Positions 30,208 to 39,320 of a DNA stretch of 41,451 nt are shown piece by piece. The position numbers were made by a program, and so were the translations under genes. How positions within the stretch are numbered: position 1 is the first letter of the stretch; every line of letters begins with the position of its first letter. The stretch is from assembly GCA_001802565.1 (NCBI GenBank), contig MGYS01000090.1, positions 112,220 through 153,670 on the forward strand. The letters run 5' to 3'. The DNA comes from Gammaproteobacteria bacterium RIFCSPLOWO2_02_FULL_57_10 (GTDB lineage: Bacteria > Pseudomonadota > Gammaproteobacteria > Pseudomonadales > Pseudohongiellaceae). Below the pieces are notes generated by a model. That model was not told the origin of the DNA. It ran no database searches and worked only from the letters and a program-made list of their open reading frames with translations.

Positions 30208-31315
30208 GCTTGCGGAATTCGGTCGGAGTGACGCCTTTCATTTGGCGGAAGGCGTTGTTGAAGGGCGTGATCGACTGGTAGCCGACGGTCAGCGCAATCG
30301 TCAGCACCGGCAGGTGACGCTGGGTGCGATCGGCAAGCATCTGGCTGGCATCCTCGATGCGGTACTCGTGCAGCAGCGCATTGAAATTGCGATAACCCAG
30401 ATGCTTGTTGATCAATGCCCGCAGGCGATACTCGGGCAGATCGACCTTGGTGGCCAGGTTGGCGATGGTCAGCCCGTGCTCGCGATAGACCTTGTCCTCG
30501 CGGAACACCTTGTTGAACCGCTTGACCTCCGACTGCAGCGCATCCTCGGCATGCTCATTGGGCACGAAGGGCGTTACCTTGCGAATCACTCGGCCCAGCG
30601 TCATGTAGTCGAACTTGAGCAGCGAGAGCACCATCACGAAGGTCAGCGCCGCGATCACATGGACGATCACTCTCTGAATGTGACCATAGAGCGGCGATGC
30701 GCTGTTGAGCAGGTAATTTTCCAGAAACACGATCATCAGGATCAGACCGCCCTGCACGCTGACGATCACCCAACGCAGGAAGCGGCGGCTCTCGACCAGA
30801 TCGCTGCGCCAGCCCCGGGCAGTCCAGTACACGGCAAAGGCTGCAAAGAAGAGCTGGATGAAGTCGGGCACCGGGCCCAGCAGGAACTGAGTGATGGTGC
30901 TGTCATTCTGCACGGACAGAAAGGGCGATGGCCGGAAGGAGCGGTAGTTCAGATGGTCGAGCACCAGCTCCACGACCAGCAGTGCAATCAACCAGCGCGG
31001 CGCGCGGGCGCCATCCTGAAAGACGTAGTAGCAGTAGAGCATGAAGAGGCCGGGAATGGAGTTGATCCCGAGATTCAGCACCACGCCCCAGTTACCCGGA
31101 TCAATGCGCAGAGCCGGATCGACGTGGGCCATCGACATGCCGTTGATGAGATAGCAGACGATACCAAAGGCAATCACGAAGAACAGGCGGGCGCTGATGT
31201 CCCTGGGCTCGGTCTTGAGATACCCGAACGCCAGCAGGAGCACTGAAACGATGGCGACAATCTGTGAGAAGAAGAGAAGCAAAGGCAGCTCCGAGGGGGC
31301 GGGATTTCGCAACAC
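30185..31315 (-). CDS. Membrane-embedded AraC-type regulator
   Basis: The 376-residue protein has about seven hydrophobic segments in residues 10-245 (SQIVAIVSVLLLAFGYL, LFFVIAFGIVCYLINGM, FMLYCYYVF, WVIVSVQGGLILMIVFLENYLL, VIHVIAALTFVMVLSLL). A C-terminal AraC/XylS DNA-binding domain follows (about 270-376), with helix-turn-helix segments LTIANLATKVDLPEYRLRAL and LTIALTVGYQSITPFNNAFRQMKGVTPTEFR. It probably transmits a membrane or extracellular signal directly to DNA. The neighbour transcribed divergently is phospholipase A, across 170 bp, and could be a target. No cognate operator was identified. Confidence 0.9.
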   Translation of the reverse strand: MLRNPAPSELPLLLFFSQIVAIVSVLLLAFGYLKTEPRDISARLFFVIAFGIVCYLINGMSMAHVDPALRIDPGNWGVVLNLGINSIPGLFMLYCYYVFQDGARAPRWLIALLVVELVLDHLNYRSFRPSPFLSVQNDSTITQFLLGPVPDFIQLFFAAFAVYWTARGWRSDLVESRRFLRWVIVSVQGGLILMIVFLENYLLNSASPLYGHIQRVIVHVIAALTFVMVLSLLKFDYMTLGRVIRKVTPFVPNEHAEDALQSEVKRFNKVFREDKVYREHGLTIANLATKVDLPEYRLRALINKHLGYRNFNALLHEYRIEDASQMLADRTQRHLPVLTIALTVGYQSITPFNNAFRQMKGVTPTEFRKRALQESS

Positions 31316-31485
31316 GGATATATAAGCACAGTCCGCCAGCTACCTCAATCGAGCCCCGCAAATTGCGCGGATACCCCCAATCATCCCCCGTGTAATTCCT
31401 TTGCGATCGGGACGTGCAGTAGAATGACCGCACTCACCACGGACCTATCAATCGCAGACCAGCAGTAGCAGACGGAATTCCCATC

Positions 31486-32517
31486 ATGAAGACCCTTTTA
31501 TTGTCGCTCAGACGATCGGCCTTGCCGTTGCTGCCTGTGCTGACCATCCCTGTTCTGGCATTCAGCCAGAGTGCCGCTGCACAGAACAGTCTGGAGGATT
31601 GCCTGCGCATCGAGGTATTGAATCCTGCCAACAACAGCAGAACAGTGAACGAGTTGCGGCAAATGTGCGGAGGGACTGCGACACAGACTGCACAGATTGC
31701 ACCGCGCGGCACTGGCCGCACCGTCCCTGTTGCGCCCATTACCGGAGGCATCAATGAGAGCATCAGCGCGTTTTCCGACTCTCCCTACATTCCCTTCTTC
31801 GAGCCTTACAAGAGCAACTACATCGTCTTTGGTTCGTTGAAGAATCAGGACGGCACTGATCCGTTCAGCGGCCAGAACCTCGACATCAAGTTCGAACTGG
31901 GCATGAAGTTCAGAGTCTTCCCGCAGATCGATGGCCTCGCCGCGCTCGCGCCTCTGAAGTTCGGTTACTCCCAGCGCTCATGGTGGGACATTGCGGAATC
32001 GTCGGCACCGTTCAAGGAACACAATTACAACCCGGAACTGTTCTGGGATTTTACCGAGGCACTGGCGCGACCGAGCAGCACACCGCGACTGCATCTGTTC
32101 GACATCGCGGGCTTCGAGCATCAATCCAATGGGCTTGATGGCATACAGTCGCGCAGCTGGGACCGCGTCTACGCGCAACGCGAGTTCAGTCTGAGTGAAA
32201 TGTTCAGCTGGACAGTCAAATTCTGGAGCGTGATGAAGGAAGGTGAATTCAATGAGGACATCACAGATTATCTTGGCAATGCCGAGATCACCACGCACAT
32301 CGATCTGAACAACTGGGCGAACATCAACATCAAGACCATCAAGGGACGCGAGACGGAAAAGATCAGCTATCAGGCGGATCTGATTCTGCCGATGTCGCGC
32401 TGGATCAACAGTCGCTTTGTGCTCAGCTACTACGAAGGCTACGGCGAGGCGCTCATCAGCTACAACCAGAAGACCAAGAGTGTGCGCGCGGGATTCTACT
32501 TCCCTCTTGGTTTCTGA
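31486..32517 (+). CDS. pldA: Outer-membrane phospholipase A
   Basis: The 343-residue protein has a signal peptide (about 1-33, ending SAAAQ), then a C-terminal phospholipase A barrel ending FYFPLGF. Family motifs are visible: YSQRSWWDIA, the PFKEHNYNPELFWDF region, GFEHQSNG and YYEGYGEALISYN. In E. coli OMPLA the catalytic triad is His142-Ser144-Asn156. Here H212 and S214 are present in the same spacing, but the Asn position is D226 (SRSWDRVY instead of SRSWNR). Calcium-site serines of the SRS motif remain. The enzyme hydrolyses outer-leaflet phospholipids after loss of membrane asymmetry. It converges with the PA2778-like gene. Confidence 0.93.
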   Translation: MKTLLLSLRRSALPLLPVLTIPVLAFSQSAAAQNSLEDCLRIEVLNPANNSRTVNELRQMCGGTATQTAQIAPRGTGRTVPVAPITGGINESISAFSDSPYIPFFEPYKSNYIVFGSLKNQDGTDPFSGQNLDIKFELGMKFRVFPQIDGLAALAPLKFGYSQRSWWDIAESSAPFKEHNYNPELFWDFTEALARPSSTPRLHLFDIAGFEHQSNGLDGIQSRSWDRVYAQREFSLSEMFSWTVKFWSVMKEGEFNEDITDYLGNAEITTHIDLNNWANINIKTIKGRETEKISYQADLILPMSRWINSRFVLSYYEGYGEALISYNQKTKSVRAGFYFPLGF

Positions 32518-32530
32518 ATGGTCAGTGTGG

Positions 32531-33502
32531 TTATTGCGTTGCGGTCGCTGCCAGAATCCTGTCCAGCGTGCGCTGATAGGTCGGTGCGAAACTGCCGCCC
32601 AGTGTGACAGCGCTGCGGGCATGTGTTTCAGCCGCTGTCAGTTCTCCCTGCTCGAACAATACCTGCGCGAGATTGTTGTGAGCTGCTGCAAAGTCGGGAT
32701 GATGTTCAAGCACAGTGGCGTAGGCCGTAGCAGCAAAAGCGCGATCCCCTTCGCTATACGCGAGATTGCCGAGTCCCATGCCCAACAATTGACTGTCAGG
32801 CCAGCGTGCCAGCCCCGCACTGTAGGCTGCACTCAGCTGCGCGGCAGACCCGCTTGTCTCGAATGCGGACACTGACTGGAAGTAATCCTCTGCATTGGCG
32901 CTGAGTGGCAACTCGCCGGGTTGCAGGATCACGACCGCCCAGTGCTGTGCGCGACTCCAGGTCTTCTCGAAGACGCGCAACGAGACGCGATAGTCGCGAA
33001 TCACTCCGGAACGCAGAATCACCTCGCCTTCCGTCAGGTCATATCCCACAACGACAGCGTAATGCCACTGTGGAAAACGCGTCAGCGCAAGATTCTGCAT
33101 CACCAGCACCGGACGGCCTGCCTCCACTTCGCGCAGCATCGCATCGAGACTGGGCGGCAACTGATACGAAAGGCGTCCATAACGGCGCGGCGCGGCTAAC
33201 ATCTCGACCTGCAATGATCCCTGCCGTGCAGGCACGTAGACCTGCGAGACGAGTTCGTCGGGAGACACTGTCACAAGGCTCGCATTCAATACGGTGGCGA
33301 GCGCTGCTGGACCGCACTGATATTCTTCCTGAGGAAAGAACGGCACGCTGTCGAGATTGACCGAGGAAACGCGAGCGGGAGAGAGGTTGTTCTGGTGTTG
33401 ATGATGCTGGAGCAGCAGGGCAGACTGGGGCGCCCCGACGCACCCAGTCATGACCAGCAGTAGAGCGGTTACAGCAAAATACCTGAAAGGGGCAGGTTTC
33501 AC
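32531..33502 (-). CDS. PA2778-like C39-family cysteine peptidase lipoprotein with TPR
   Basis: The protein of about 323 residues has a lipoprotein signal (VKPAPFRYFAVTALLLVMTGC). The GTG at 33502 gives a normal short signal; ATG 33556 would add 18 unlikely residues and overlap the upstream gene, but no clear ribosome site supports either. A C39-like papain-fold domain follows: catalytic Cys in EEYQCGPAALATVLN, His in FPQWHYAVVVGYD. The C-terminal third has TPR-like helices (GNLAYSEGDRAFAATAYATVLEHHPDFAAAHNNLAQVLFEQGE). It forms a pair with the PA2779-like gene, as in Pseudomonas. The function is not established; C39 domains often cleave double-glycine leaders. Confidence 0.88.
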   Translation of the reverse strand: MKPAPFRYFAVTALLLVMTGCVGAPQSALLLQHHQHQNNLSPARVSSVNLDSVPFFPQEEYQCGPAALATVLNASLVTVSPDELVSQVYVPARQGSLQVEMLAAPRRYGRLSYQLPPSLDAMLREVEAGRPVLVMQNLALTRFPQWHYAVVVGYDLTEGEVILRSGVIRDYRVSLRVFEKTWSRAQHWAVVILQPGELPLSANAEDYFQSVSAFETSGSAAQLSAAYSAGLARWPDSQLLGMGLGNLAYSEGDRAFAATAYATVLEHHPDFAAAHNNLAQVLFEQGELTAAETHARSAVTLGGSFAPTYQRTLDRILAATATQ

Positions 33503-33518
33503 GCTTTGTTGTTGACGG

Positions 33519-33902
33519 CTAGATGGCTGGGAAAATATCGGTGACGCCAGCCACATCCAGCAGGATGAAGATCACGAGTATGCCGATCACGATGCCGAGG
33601 CCTTCACCGGCGGGAAGCGTATCGATCTGCTCGTAGAGTGCATTCAGTTCGCTGCCACTCAGACTGTCTACGCGCTGCTGCGCATCGGCAACATCGACAC
33701 CGCGCTCAACGAGCTGCGCTGCAACATCGTCACGCGAGAAGAAACTTTTCACAGCATCACGCTTGATCTGTGTCTGTTGCTCGAAGGCGAGCTGTTCAGT
33801 GCTGACGATATCCGCCATGGCAGGAACCTGCACGCTCATCATCGTGAACAGCGCCAGTACCAGTGACGCCAGACTCTTGCTCATCATGGAATACTTTTTC
33901 AT
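33519..33902 (-). CDS. PA2779-like small secreted/membrane protein
   Basis: The 127-residue protein has a signal-like N-terminus (about 10-30, to AMADI), a helical middle (about 32-95, QLAFEQQTQIKRDAVKSFFSRDDVAAQLVERGVDVADAQQRV) and a hydrophobic C-terminal helix (about 100-120, GLGIVIGILVIFILLDVAGVTDIF). AGGAG lies 6 bp before the ATG. This domain layout matches the PA2779 family, always found next to the C39 protein. It is tempting to see it as partner or substrate, but no double-glycine leader motif is obvious. It lies upstream of, and is co-directional with, the peptidase. Confidence 0.85.
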   Translation of the reverse strand: MKKYSMMSKSLASLVLALFTMMSVQVPAMADIVSTEQLAFEQQTQIKRDAVKSFFSRDDVAAQLVERGVDVADAQQRVDSLSGSELNALYEQIDTLPAGEGLGIVIGILVIFILLDVAGVTDIFPAI

Positions 33903-34007
33903 GTTTTCTCCTTTTCTGTCTTGCGACAGAGTTTGTGGTTTTCCATCTTGGTCGTGCTCTTTGCAGACGACCCGGATTCTAGCAGCCGGGATGCGCTTGT
34001 CTGTGAT

Positions 34008-34826
34008 CTATTTCTCCTGATGGATATGCACATCGCGCTGCGGGAAGGGAATGGTGAGCCCTTCCTTGGCGAAGTGTTTGTAGACCTGCTCATTCATCGC
34101 AAAGAATACCGCCCAGTAATCGGCAGCATTCACCCACACGCGTACCACGATATTCACCGAGCTGTCGGCAAGCGCGCCAACGGCGTAAAGGGGCTCTGGA
34201 TCAGCGAGGATACGCGCATCGCGGGACACCAGGTCCCTCAGTACTGAGTAGGCCTTGTCGACGTCATCACCATAGGCTATGCCGAAGGTCCAGTCCACGC
34301 GCCGAATCGGCTGTGTGGAGTAGTTCACAAGCGTGCCGGTCGCCAGCGGGCCATTGGGCACGATCACCGTCTTGTTGTCCGGCGTGGTCAGGACAGTGGC
34401 GAAGATCTGAATTTCCTTCACTGCGCCTGAGTAGCCCTGAGCCTCGATGAAGTCTCCTACCTTGAAGGTCTTGAAGAACAGGATCATCACGCCGCCTGCA
34501 AAATTCTGCAGCGTGCCGGAGAGTGCCAGACCCACCGCGAGACCGGCAGCACCGAGCATCGCGATGAACGATGTCATCTGGACGCCGAGCACGCCGAGCG
34601 CGGTGATATAGACGAGAATCTTGAAGAGGATGCCGAACAGGCTGGAAAGGAAGCTCTGCAGCGAGGGGTCCACCTTGCTCTTCATCAACAACTTCTTGAT
34701 GAAGTCGACCAGAGTGTTGGCCACCCACAAGCCAATCACCAGCGCAAACAGTGCAGCAAGCAGATTCATGCCATAGGTGTATACATAGCCAAGCAGAACT
34801 TCAGAACTGAATTCCATATTTTCCAT
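34008..34826 (-). CDS. MscS-family small mechanosensitive channel
   Basis: The 272-residue protein has three membrane helices (about 17-40, 60-82, 88-110); the pore helix is glycine/alanine-rich (AMLGAAGLAVGLALSGTLQNFAGGVMILFF). The soluble domain begins GDFIEAQGYSGAVKEIQIFATVLTTPDNKTVIVPNGPL and ends FPQRDVHIHQEK, all typical of MscS. It releases solutes on hypo-osmotic shock. GAGGG precedes the ATG by about 8 bp. It is co-directional with the DUF4920 gene upstream but separated by 69 bp. Confidence 0.96.
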   Translation of the reverse strand: MENMEFSSEVLLGYVYTYGMNLLAALFALVIGLWVANTLVDFIKKLLMKSKVDPSLQSFLSSLFGILFKILVYITALGVLGVQMTSFIAMLGAAGLAVGLALSGTLQNFAGGVMILFFKTFKVGDFIEAQGYSGAVKEIQIFATVLTTPDNKTVIVPNGPLATGTLVNYSTQPIRRVDWTFGIAYGDDVDKAYSVLRDLVSRDARILADPEPLYAVGALADSSVNIVVRVWVNAADYWAVFFAMNEQVYKHFAKEGLTIPFPQRDVHIHQEK

Positions 34827-34895
34827 CGTGTTTTCCCTCGCAGGTTCCCAGGGTTGTCCCTGTCAATCAGAGTCTGTTGTTCTTGAACCAGGCCT

Positions 34896-35393
34896 TCAGA
34901 GCCTGTTTTCCAGCTGTACTGCAGCCGCCACCAGTGAGTACTCACGAATGGGTTTACCCGCTGCCAGCAACTCTTCCCGCGCCTCGGCATTGCCCGCGTC
35001 CTGAGCATAGTGAGCGGCCTCGTCGGCGCTCAGCGTCGCATCTTCCAGTACGCCATAGACCACGGCTCGTTGCATGCTGGTCTCGGTGGGCACGAAGAAG
35101 GCGTAGTCCTTGAACGTGATGCGGGCATAGCTGTCACCATCGACCAGCAGCATCCAGCAGCCCTTGGCCTGACACACCTCGGTGATCTGGCCCATGACTT
35201 TCACTTCCTGCGCCGCGCCTGAATCCAGAGAGCTGATCGCGGTCTTCAGGGAGACGGCCTCGCCTTCCACGGGCATGGCGGCACCAAAGCTCTGGTGAGC
35301 AACGAAGGCCTCATCGGCGATGACGGCCCCCGTGGCCAGCGCCAGGGCGACACCCGCAGCCTTGAGAAAAGCGGTCGGCAATTTGTTGATCAT
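34896..35393 (-). CDS. DUF4920 periplasmic protein
   Basis: The 165-residue protein has a signal peptide (about 1-27, AAGVALALATGAVIADE). ATG 35393 is used because GGAG lies 6 bp upstream; ATG 35405 is possible. The conserved core is VKVMGQITEVCQAKGCWMLLVDGDSYARITFKDYAFFVP, with the Cys-x4-Cys-Trp-Met pattern of DUF4920. This OB-like domain is of unknown function, often described near redox or metal proteins. The two cysteines may form a disulfide or bind a metal. Confidence 0.88.
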   Translation of the reverse strand: MINKLPTAFLKAAGVALALATGAVIADEAFVAHQSFGAAMPVEGEAVSLKTAISSLDSGAAQEVKVMGQITEVCQAKGCWMLLVDGDSYARITFKDYAFFVPTETSMQRAVVYGVLEDATLSADEAAHYAQDAGNAEAREELLAAGKPIREYSLVAAAVQLENRL

Positions 35394-35506
35394 GATGTTC
35401 TCCATGGGTTGTTTTAACGGCTGAAAGCATTAACCTACAGATGCCGCCGCCCTGTCAATTCGGCAGGACTGGATCGAATACCCATAACAAGAAGACGGAG
35501 TTCCCT

Positions 35507-36811
35507 ATGCCCCATACGCATCACACCAAGCGCGCCCTGCTGGCGCTGACCATCTCCTGCCTGACTGGCGCCTTCGTGGCCAGCTCCGCAAATGCAGGCG
35601 AAGGGACCCTGGCATTCGTTGGTGGCAGGATCGTTGACGGTACGGGAGCCGCCGCCATCGAGAACGGCGTGATTGTCAGCACAGATGGCCGCATCGTCGC
35701 CGTGGGCCCTGCCGCCTCCACTCCGATTCCGGATGGTGCTCAGCAGATCGATGTCGGTGGCAAGACGCTGATCCCCGGCCTCATCAACACCCATGGCCAT
35801 GTCGGTGGTGTGCTGGGGCTGGAGTCCGGCCACTACAACCGTGGCAATGTGCTTCGACAACTGGAACTCTATGCCCGCTACGGCATCACCACAGTCAACA
35901 GCCTGGGTGATGACGAGTTCGAGGGCTTCGAGATCCGCAACGAGCAGAACCCTGTTTTCATCAATCACTCGCGTCTCATGGTCGCCGGGCCCGTGCTGGC
36001 GCCCGCCACGACAGCAGAGGCCATTCGCGCCGTGAACGGCGTTGCCGATCAGAGCGCCAATTTCATCAAGATCCGTGTGGACGACAATCTGGGCCGCAGC
36101 GCCAAGATGGCACCGGAGATCGTCCAGGCGATTGCCGATGAATCAGAAAAGCGCGGCGTACCATTGGCAGTACACATCTACAATCTCGTCGATGCCAAAT
36201 CGACGCTCGCCGCCGGTGCCGATTTCATCGCCCACAGCGTGCGCGATCAGGCGGTGGATGCCGAGTTCATCGATGGGCTCAAGGCAGCAGATGTCTGTTA
36301 TACCCCGACCCTGACCCGTGAGCTGTCCACCTTCGTCTACGAGAGCGAACCCACCTTCTTCAGCGATCCCTTCTTTCTCAAGGACGCGGACCCGGCCGTG
36401 CTGGCCACCTTGCGCGAGCCGGAACGCCAACAGCGCATGCGCGGCAATGAGGGTGCCCAGCACTACAAGAACATCGCACTGCCCAATGCCATGAGCAATC
36501 TGAAGATTCTGTCTGATGCGGGCGTGAAGATCGCGATGGGCACGGACAGCGGACCCGCCGCACGTTTTCAGGGCTACTTCGAGCATCTGGAGATGAGCAT
36601 GATGGTGGACGCGGGAATGACGCCGATGCAGGTGCTGCAGTCAGCGACGAGCGTTGCAGCGGACTGTCTGGGACTGAACTACCTCGGGACACTGGAAGCA
36701 GGCAAGTGGGCAGACATCGTGGTGCTGGATGCCGATCCGCTGGCAGACATCAACAACACGAAGTCCGTCAGCCAGGTGTGGATCGCGGGGAATCTGGTGC
36801 CAACGCCTTAA
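35507..36811 (+). CDS. Secreted amidohydrolase (imidazolonepropionase-like)
   Basis: The 434-residue protein has a signal peptide (about 1-27, SSANAG), then a metal-dependent hydrolase fold. Visible features are the HxH motif in INTHGHVGG, a candidate carboxylated or metal-near lysine in FIKIRVDDN, His in VHIYN and FIAHSV, and the catalytic Asp in MGTDSGP. The C-terminal motif is LGTLEAGKWADIVVLDADPLADI. ATG 35507 has GGAG 6 bp upstream. The substrate is unknown; secreted homologues include Xaa-Pro dipeptidases and organophosphate or mycotoxin hydrolases. It converges with the YnfA gene. Confidence 0.93.
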   Translation: MPHTHHTKRALLALTISCLTGAFVASSANAGEGTLAFVGGRIVDGTGAAAIENGVIVSTDGRIVAVGPAASTPIPDGAQQIDVGGKTLIPGLINTHGHVGGVLGLESGHYNRGNVLRQLELYARYGITTVNSLGDDEFEGFEIRNEQNPVFINHSRLMVAGPVLAPATTAEAIRAVNGVADQSANFIKIRVDDNLGRSAKMAPEIVQAIADESEKRGVPLAVHIYNLVDAKSTLAAGADFIAHSVRDQAVDAEFIDGLKAADVCYTPTLTRELSTFVYESEPTFFSDPFFLKDADPAVLATLREPERQQRMRGNEGAQHYKNIALPNAMSNLKILSDAGVKIAMGTDSGPAARFQGYFEHLEMSMMVDAGMTPMQVLQSATSVAADCLGLNYLGTLEAGKWADIVVLDADPLADINNTKSVSQVWIAGNLVPTP

Positions 36812-36839
36812 CTCTGGGTTGATCACCCGGAAGTGTATG

Positions 36840-37172
36840 TCAGGCACTTCTGGGGGCCAGCATGATAATGGCCATGCCTGTAATCGCTACACATGAACCG
36901 ACAATATCCCACACTGTCGGCTTGATCCCATCGACCGCCCAAAGCCACAGGATGGCAGCGAAAATGTACACACCACCATACGCAGCATATACCCGACCAG
37001 CGGCCGTAGGATGGAGCGAAAGCAGCCAGGCAAACGTCGCGAGGCTGATTGCGGCAGGCACCAGCAGCCAGACACTTTTCTCTTCCTTGAGCCAAAGGTA
37101 GGGGAGATAGCAGCCAATGATCTCTGCAAGTGCAGTGACAAAGAACAAAGCCAGCGTCTTCAATTCAAACAT
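36840..37172 (-). CDS. YnfA/UPF0060 family membrane protein
   Basis: The 110-residue protein has four membrane helices and the family signatures [16 protein letters not shown] and [23 protein letters not shown]. This is the full length for the family. YnfA-like proteins belong to the drug/metabolite superfamily and are described as SMR-like putative multidrug exporters. Codon use and size are ordinary. Confidence 0.95.
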   Translation of the reverse strand: MFELKTLALFFVTALAEIIGCYLPYLWLKEEKSVWLLVPAAISLATFAWLLSLHPTAAGRVYAAYGGVYIFAAILWLWAVDGIKPTVWDIVGSCVAITGMAIIMLAPRSA

Positions 37173-37246
37173 TTTGCCCTCTCACATTTCGTGATCAAAT
37201 CAGCTTGACCATGGAGTGCACTCCACGCTTCAGCATGCATGATCCA

Positions 37247-38464
37247 TCAGCGCCCGGCATTCTCGAACAGGACAACGTTGGCAGTGGATGAGCCCACTGT
37301 CACGATGTCCACAAAACCATCCGCATTGAAATCCTCGACTGCAAGTCCGGCCACACCAATGCCACCGGCATCCAGCGTGCTGCGCTGCCACGTTTGCGTA
37401 TCGGCCATGTAACGATAGGTGTAGAGACCGAAGGGACTGGAGCGATGACCGGCGATGATTTCGTCACTGCCATCGTTGTTGAGATCGGCCACCACGAGCG
37501 CGTGACCACCCACGAACTCCGAATCGATGACTTCGCGCGCCCACGGTGCCCCTCCCTGCAAAGTGCCGTCAGCATTCGCGCGATACACCACCACTTCATT
37601 GCCGTGCCACGGCTCGATGCTGGCGATGAAGCGTTCGTCTTCCAGAGACCCAACGCCGACTTCACTGCTGCCCTGATTGGGTCGAGTACCACGATTGCCT
37701 GCACCCAGCGTCGTTTGATCGACCATCAATCCACGTGAGGCGAGTTGAAACAGATCAATGCCGCCAAAGCTGGCGGTGAGCAGATCGTCACGGCCATCTT
37801 CGTCCCAGTCCATCACAGTCAAGCCATGGGCCATCTCCAGCTCGTCGGAGATGATGACTTTTCCCCACGGGCTGCTGCGCGGATCGCGTGGAATCGTGTA
37901 GGCCGTCAGTTCTGCGCCAACCGCGTAGTCGGGCTCGGTGGCCCCGATGCCGATGATGGGCAGATTGATCAGCTCCAGCTTGTCATCGCCATTCACATCG
38001 GCCCAGCGCAGACGGTGCGAAGTGGGAATCTTGTCGATCAGGTGTTGCGTCCACTCCTGATTCTTCGTGGGATTGCCTGGGTTCTCCAGCCAGTGCACGA
38101 ATCCGCCCTCGGTGGATGCGCGCAGGTTGAACGCACTGGCCAGCACGATGTCGGTATCGCCATCACCATCGATGTCGTGTGAGGCCGCAGCGATGTTGCC
38201 AGCGGCGGTGGTGCTGATGGTGAACTTCTGCCAATCGGGATTGCGGTACCAGGCGAACTGCGCGGGAGTAGTGGCAAGCGCCACGATATCCGTGCGGCCG
38301 TCACCGTCGATATCCGCCAGCTCGACGCCATAGCCACCGGCAAAGGTGTCGTCGAGCACGCGTCTGTCGAAGCGCTGTGCATCGGCGGCCTGGCAGGCGG
38401 TCAGCAGCAGGCTGAACAGACCGATAAGCTGTAGACGGCAGCGGGAGGGTTTTCTTATCAACAT
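37247..38464 (-). CDS. FG-GAP/VCBS repeat lipoprotein
   Basis: The protein of about 405 residues has a lipoprotein signal (lipobox LLTAC). ATG 38464 is preferred to the GTG at 38476 because GAGTGAG precedes it. The body is a beta-propeller-like array of FG-GAP/VCBS repeats with calcium-loop motifs: ELADIDGDGRTDIVAL, HDIDGDGDTDIVLAS, DVNGDDKLELINL, DWDEDGRDDLLTA, DLNNDGSDEIIAG and DFNADGFVDIVTVG. It likely sits on the periplasmic face or outer membrane and binds a partner or ligand. It lies next to the copper-protein genes, separated by a REP pair. Confidence 0.9.
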   Translation of the reverse strand: MLIRKPSRCRLQLIGLFSLLLTACQAADAQRFDRRVLDDTFAGGYGVELADIDGDGRTDIVALATTPAQFAWYRNPDWQKFTISTTAAGNIAAASHDIDGDGDTDIVLASAFNLRASTEGGFVHWLENPGNPTKNQEWTQHLIDKIPTSHRLRWADVNGDDKLELINLPIIGIGATEPDYAVGAELTAYTIPRDPRSSPWGKVIISDELEMAHGLTVMDWDEDGRDDLLTASFGGIDLFQLASRGLMVDQTTLGAGNRGTRPNQGSSEVGVGSLEDERFIASIEPWHGNEVVVYRANADGTLQGGAPWAREVIDSEFVGGHALVVADLNNDGSDEIIAGHRSSPFGLYTYRYMADTQTWQRSTLDAGGIGVAGLAVEDFNADGFVDIVTVGSSTANVVLFENAGR

Positions 38465-38489
38465 GACATTACTCACTCGATTCTTGTTA

Positions 38490-38570
38490 TGTGGGAGCGA
38501 GCCGTGCTCGCGATAAATGGCGGTTTGTGTTTCAACGTCACATCGATCGCGAGCAGGCTCGCTCCCACAG
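38490..38570. repeat. REP/BIME palindrome copy 4
   Basis: TGTGGGAGCGAGCCGTGCTC and the inverse GATCGCGAGCAGGCTCGCTC then CCACAG form an inverted pair around about 30 bp. It differs from copies 1 and 2 in the loop arm (GAGCCGTGCTCGCG rather than GGGCC-TGCCCGCG), a second subtype. It lies between the FG-GAP and cupredoxin genes. Confidence 0.9.
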
Positions 38571-38582
38571 GTCAGTGGTTGT

Positions 38583-39320
38583 TCAGCGTTTCATTGTAAT
38601 CAGCATCGCGCCCGCCAGCATCCCCATCGCGGTCATCAGCAGCCACGTGCCACGCGGCACCTTTTCCGTCGGACGATTGAAGTCGGCGCTCACTCCCGGC
38701 ACGCTCCACAAGTCACCGCTGCCAGCGCCGACCACCAGCTGTGCCTTCATGCCCTTCTCCATATGCTGCGTGATGTCGCAGTGCACGAGATAGGTGGCAT
38801 CGTCGCTCGGCACGATGAAACTGCCCATCACGTGCTGGCCGCCGTTGGCCTCCAGATGGAACATGCCCTGCGGATAAAGATAACGCGGCAGACCATGCAG
38901 CATCCACTGGTGACGCACCTGATCGTCGTTGTAGAAATGTATAGTGACACGGCTGCACGGTGGCACCCGATAGTCATGCACATCAAAACCAAACGTGCGG
39001 CCTGCGGCATTGAGTGCGTAGTCGGTGCCTGCACGTACCGTGAACTCGATATCTTCGCTGATGCTCTCGCAGTCCTGCGGCAACACGTCGGAATTGCTGT
39101 TCATCACCATGCCGCGATCGTCGAACTGCATGTTGTGATCGGCGGCGTGCTCATGCTGCGAATGCACTTCCCGCGCCAGCGGTACGCGATCTGCGATGGG
39201 AATGACTTCAATGGTGGAGCTGCCGACCTGTGCGAAACCCTGTCCGCAGCAGAGCATCAGCAGCACCAAGGACGGCAATGCGCGCAACGACAATCGCGAG
39301 TGACTGCGCTCAGCTTTCAT
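38583..39320 (-). CDS. Membrane-anchored cupredoxin (type 1 copper protein)
   Basis: The 245-residue protein has a signal peptide (about 10-30, ending FAQV), a His-rich stretch (53-63, HSQHEHAADH), a cupredoxin domain (about 90-197) and a C-terminal membrane helix (GTWLLMTAMGMLAGAMLITMK). Type 1 copper ligands are visible in the right spacing: H137 (VRHQWML), C181 and H186 (HCDITQHMEKGM) and M191. It should carry one electron-transfer copper on the outer face of the inner membrane. Its start overlaps the upstream multicopper oxidase stop by 11 bp, so the two are translationally coupled; it may pass electrons to or from that enzyme. Confidence 0.87.
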   Translation of the reverse strand: MKAERSHSRLSLRALPSLVLLMLCCGQGFAQVGSSTIEVIPIADRVPLAREVHSQHEHAADHNMQFDDRGMVMNSNSDVLPQDCESISEDIEFTVRAGTDYALNAAGRTFGFDVHDYRVPPCSRVTIHFYNDDQVRHQWMLHGLPRYLYPQGMFHLEANGGQHVMGSFIVPSDDATYLVHCDITQHMEKGMKAQLVVGAGSGDLWSVPGVSADFNRPTEKVPRGTWLLMTAMGMLAGAMLITMKR

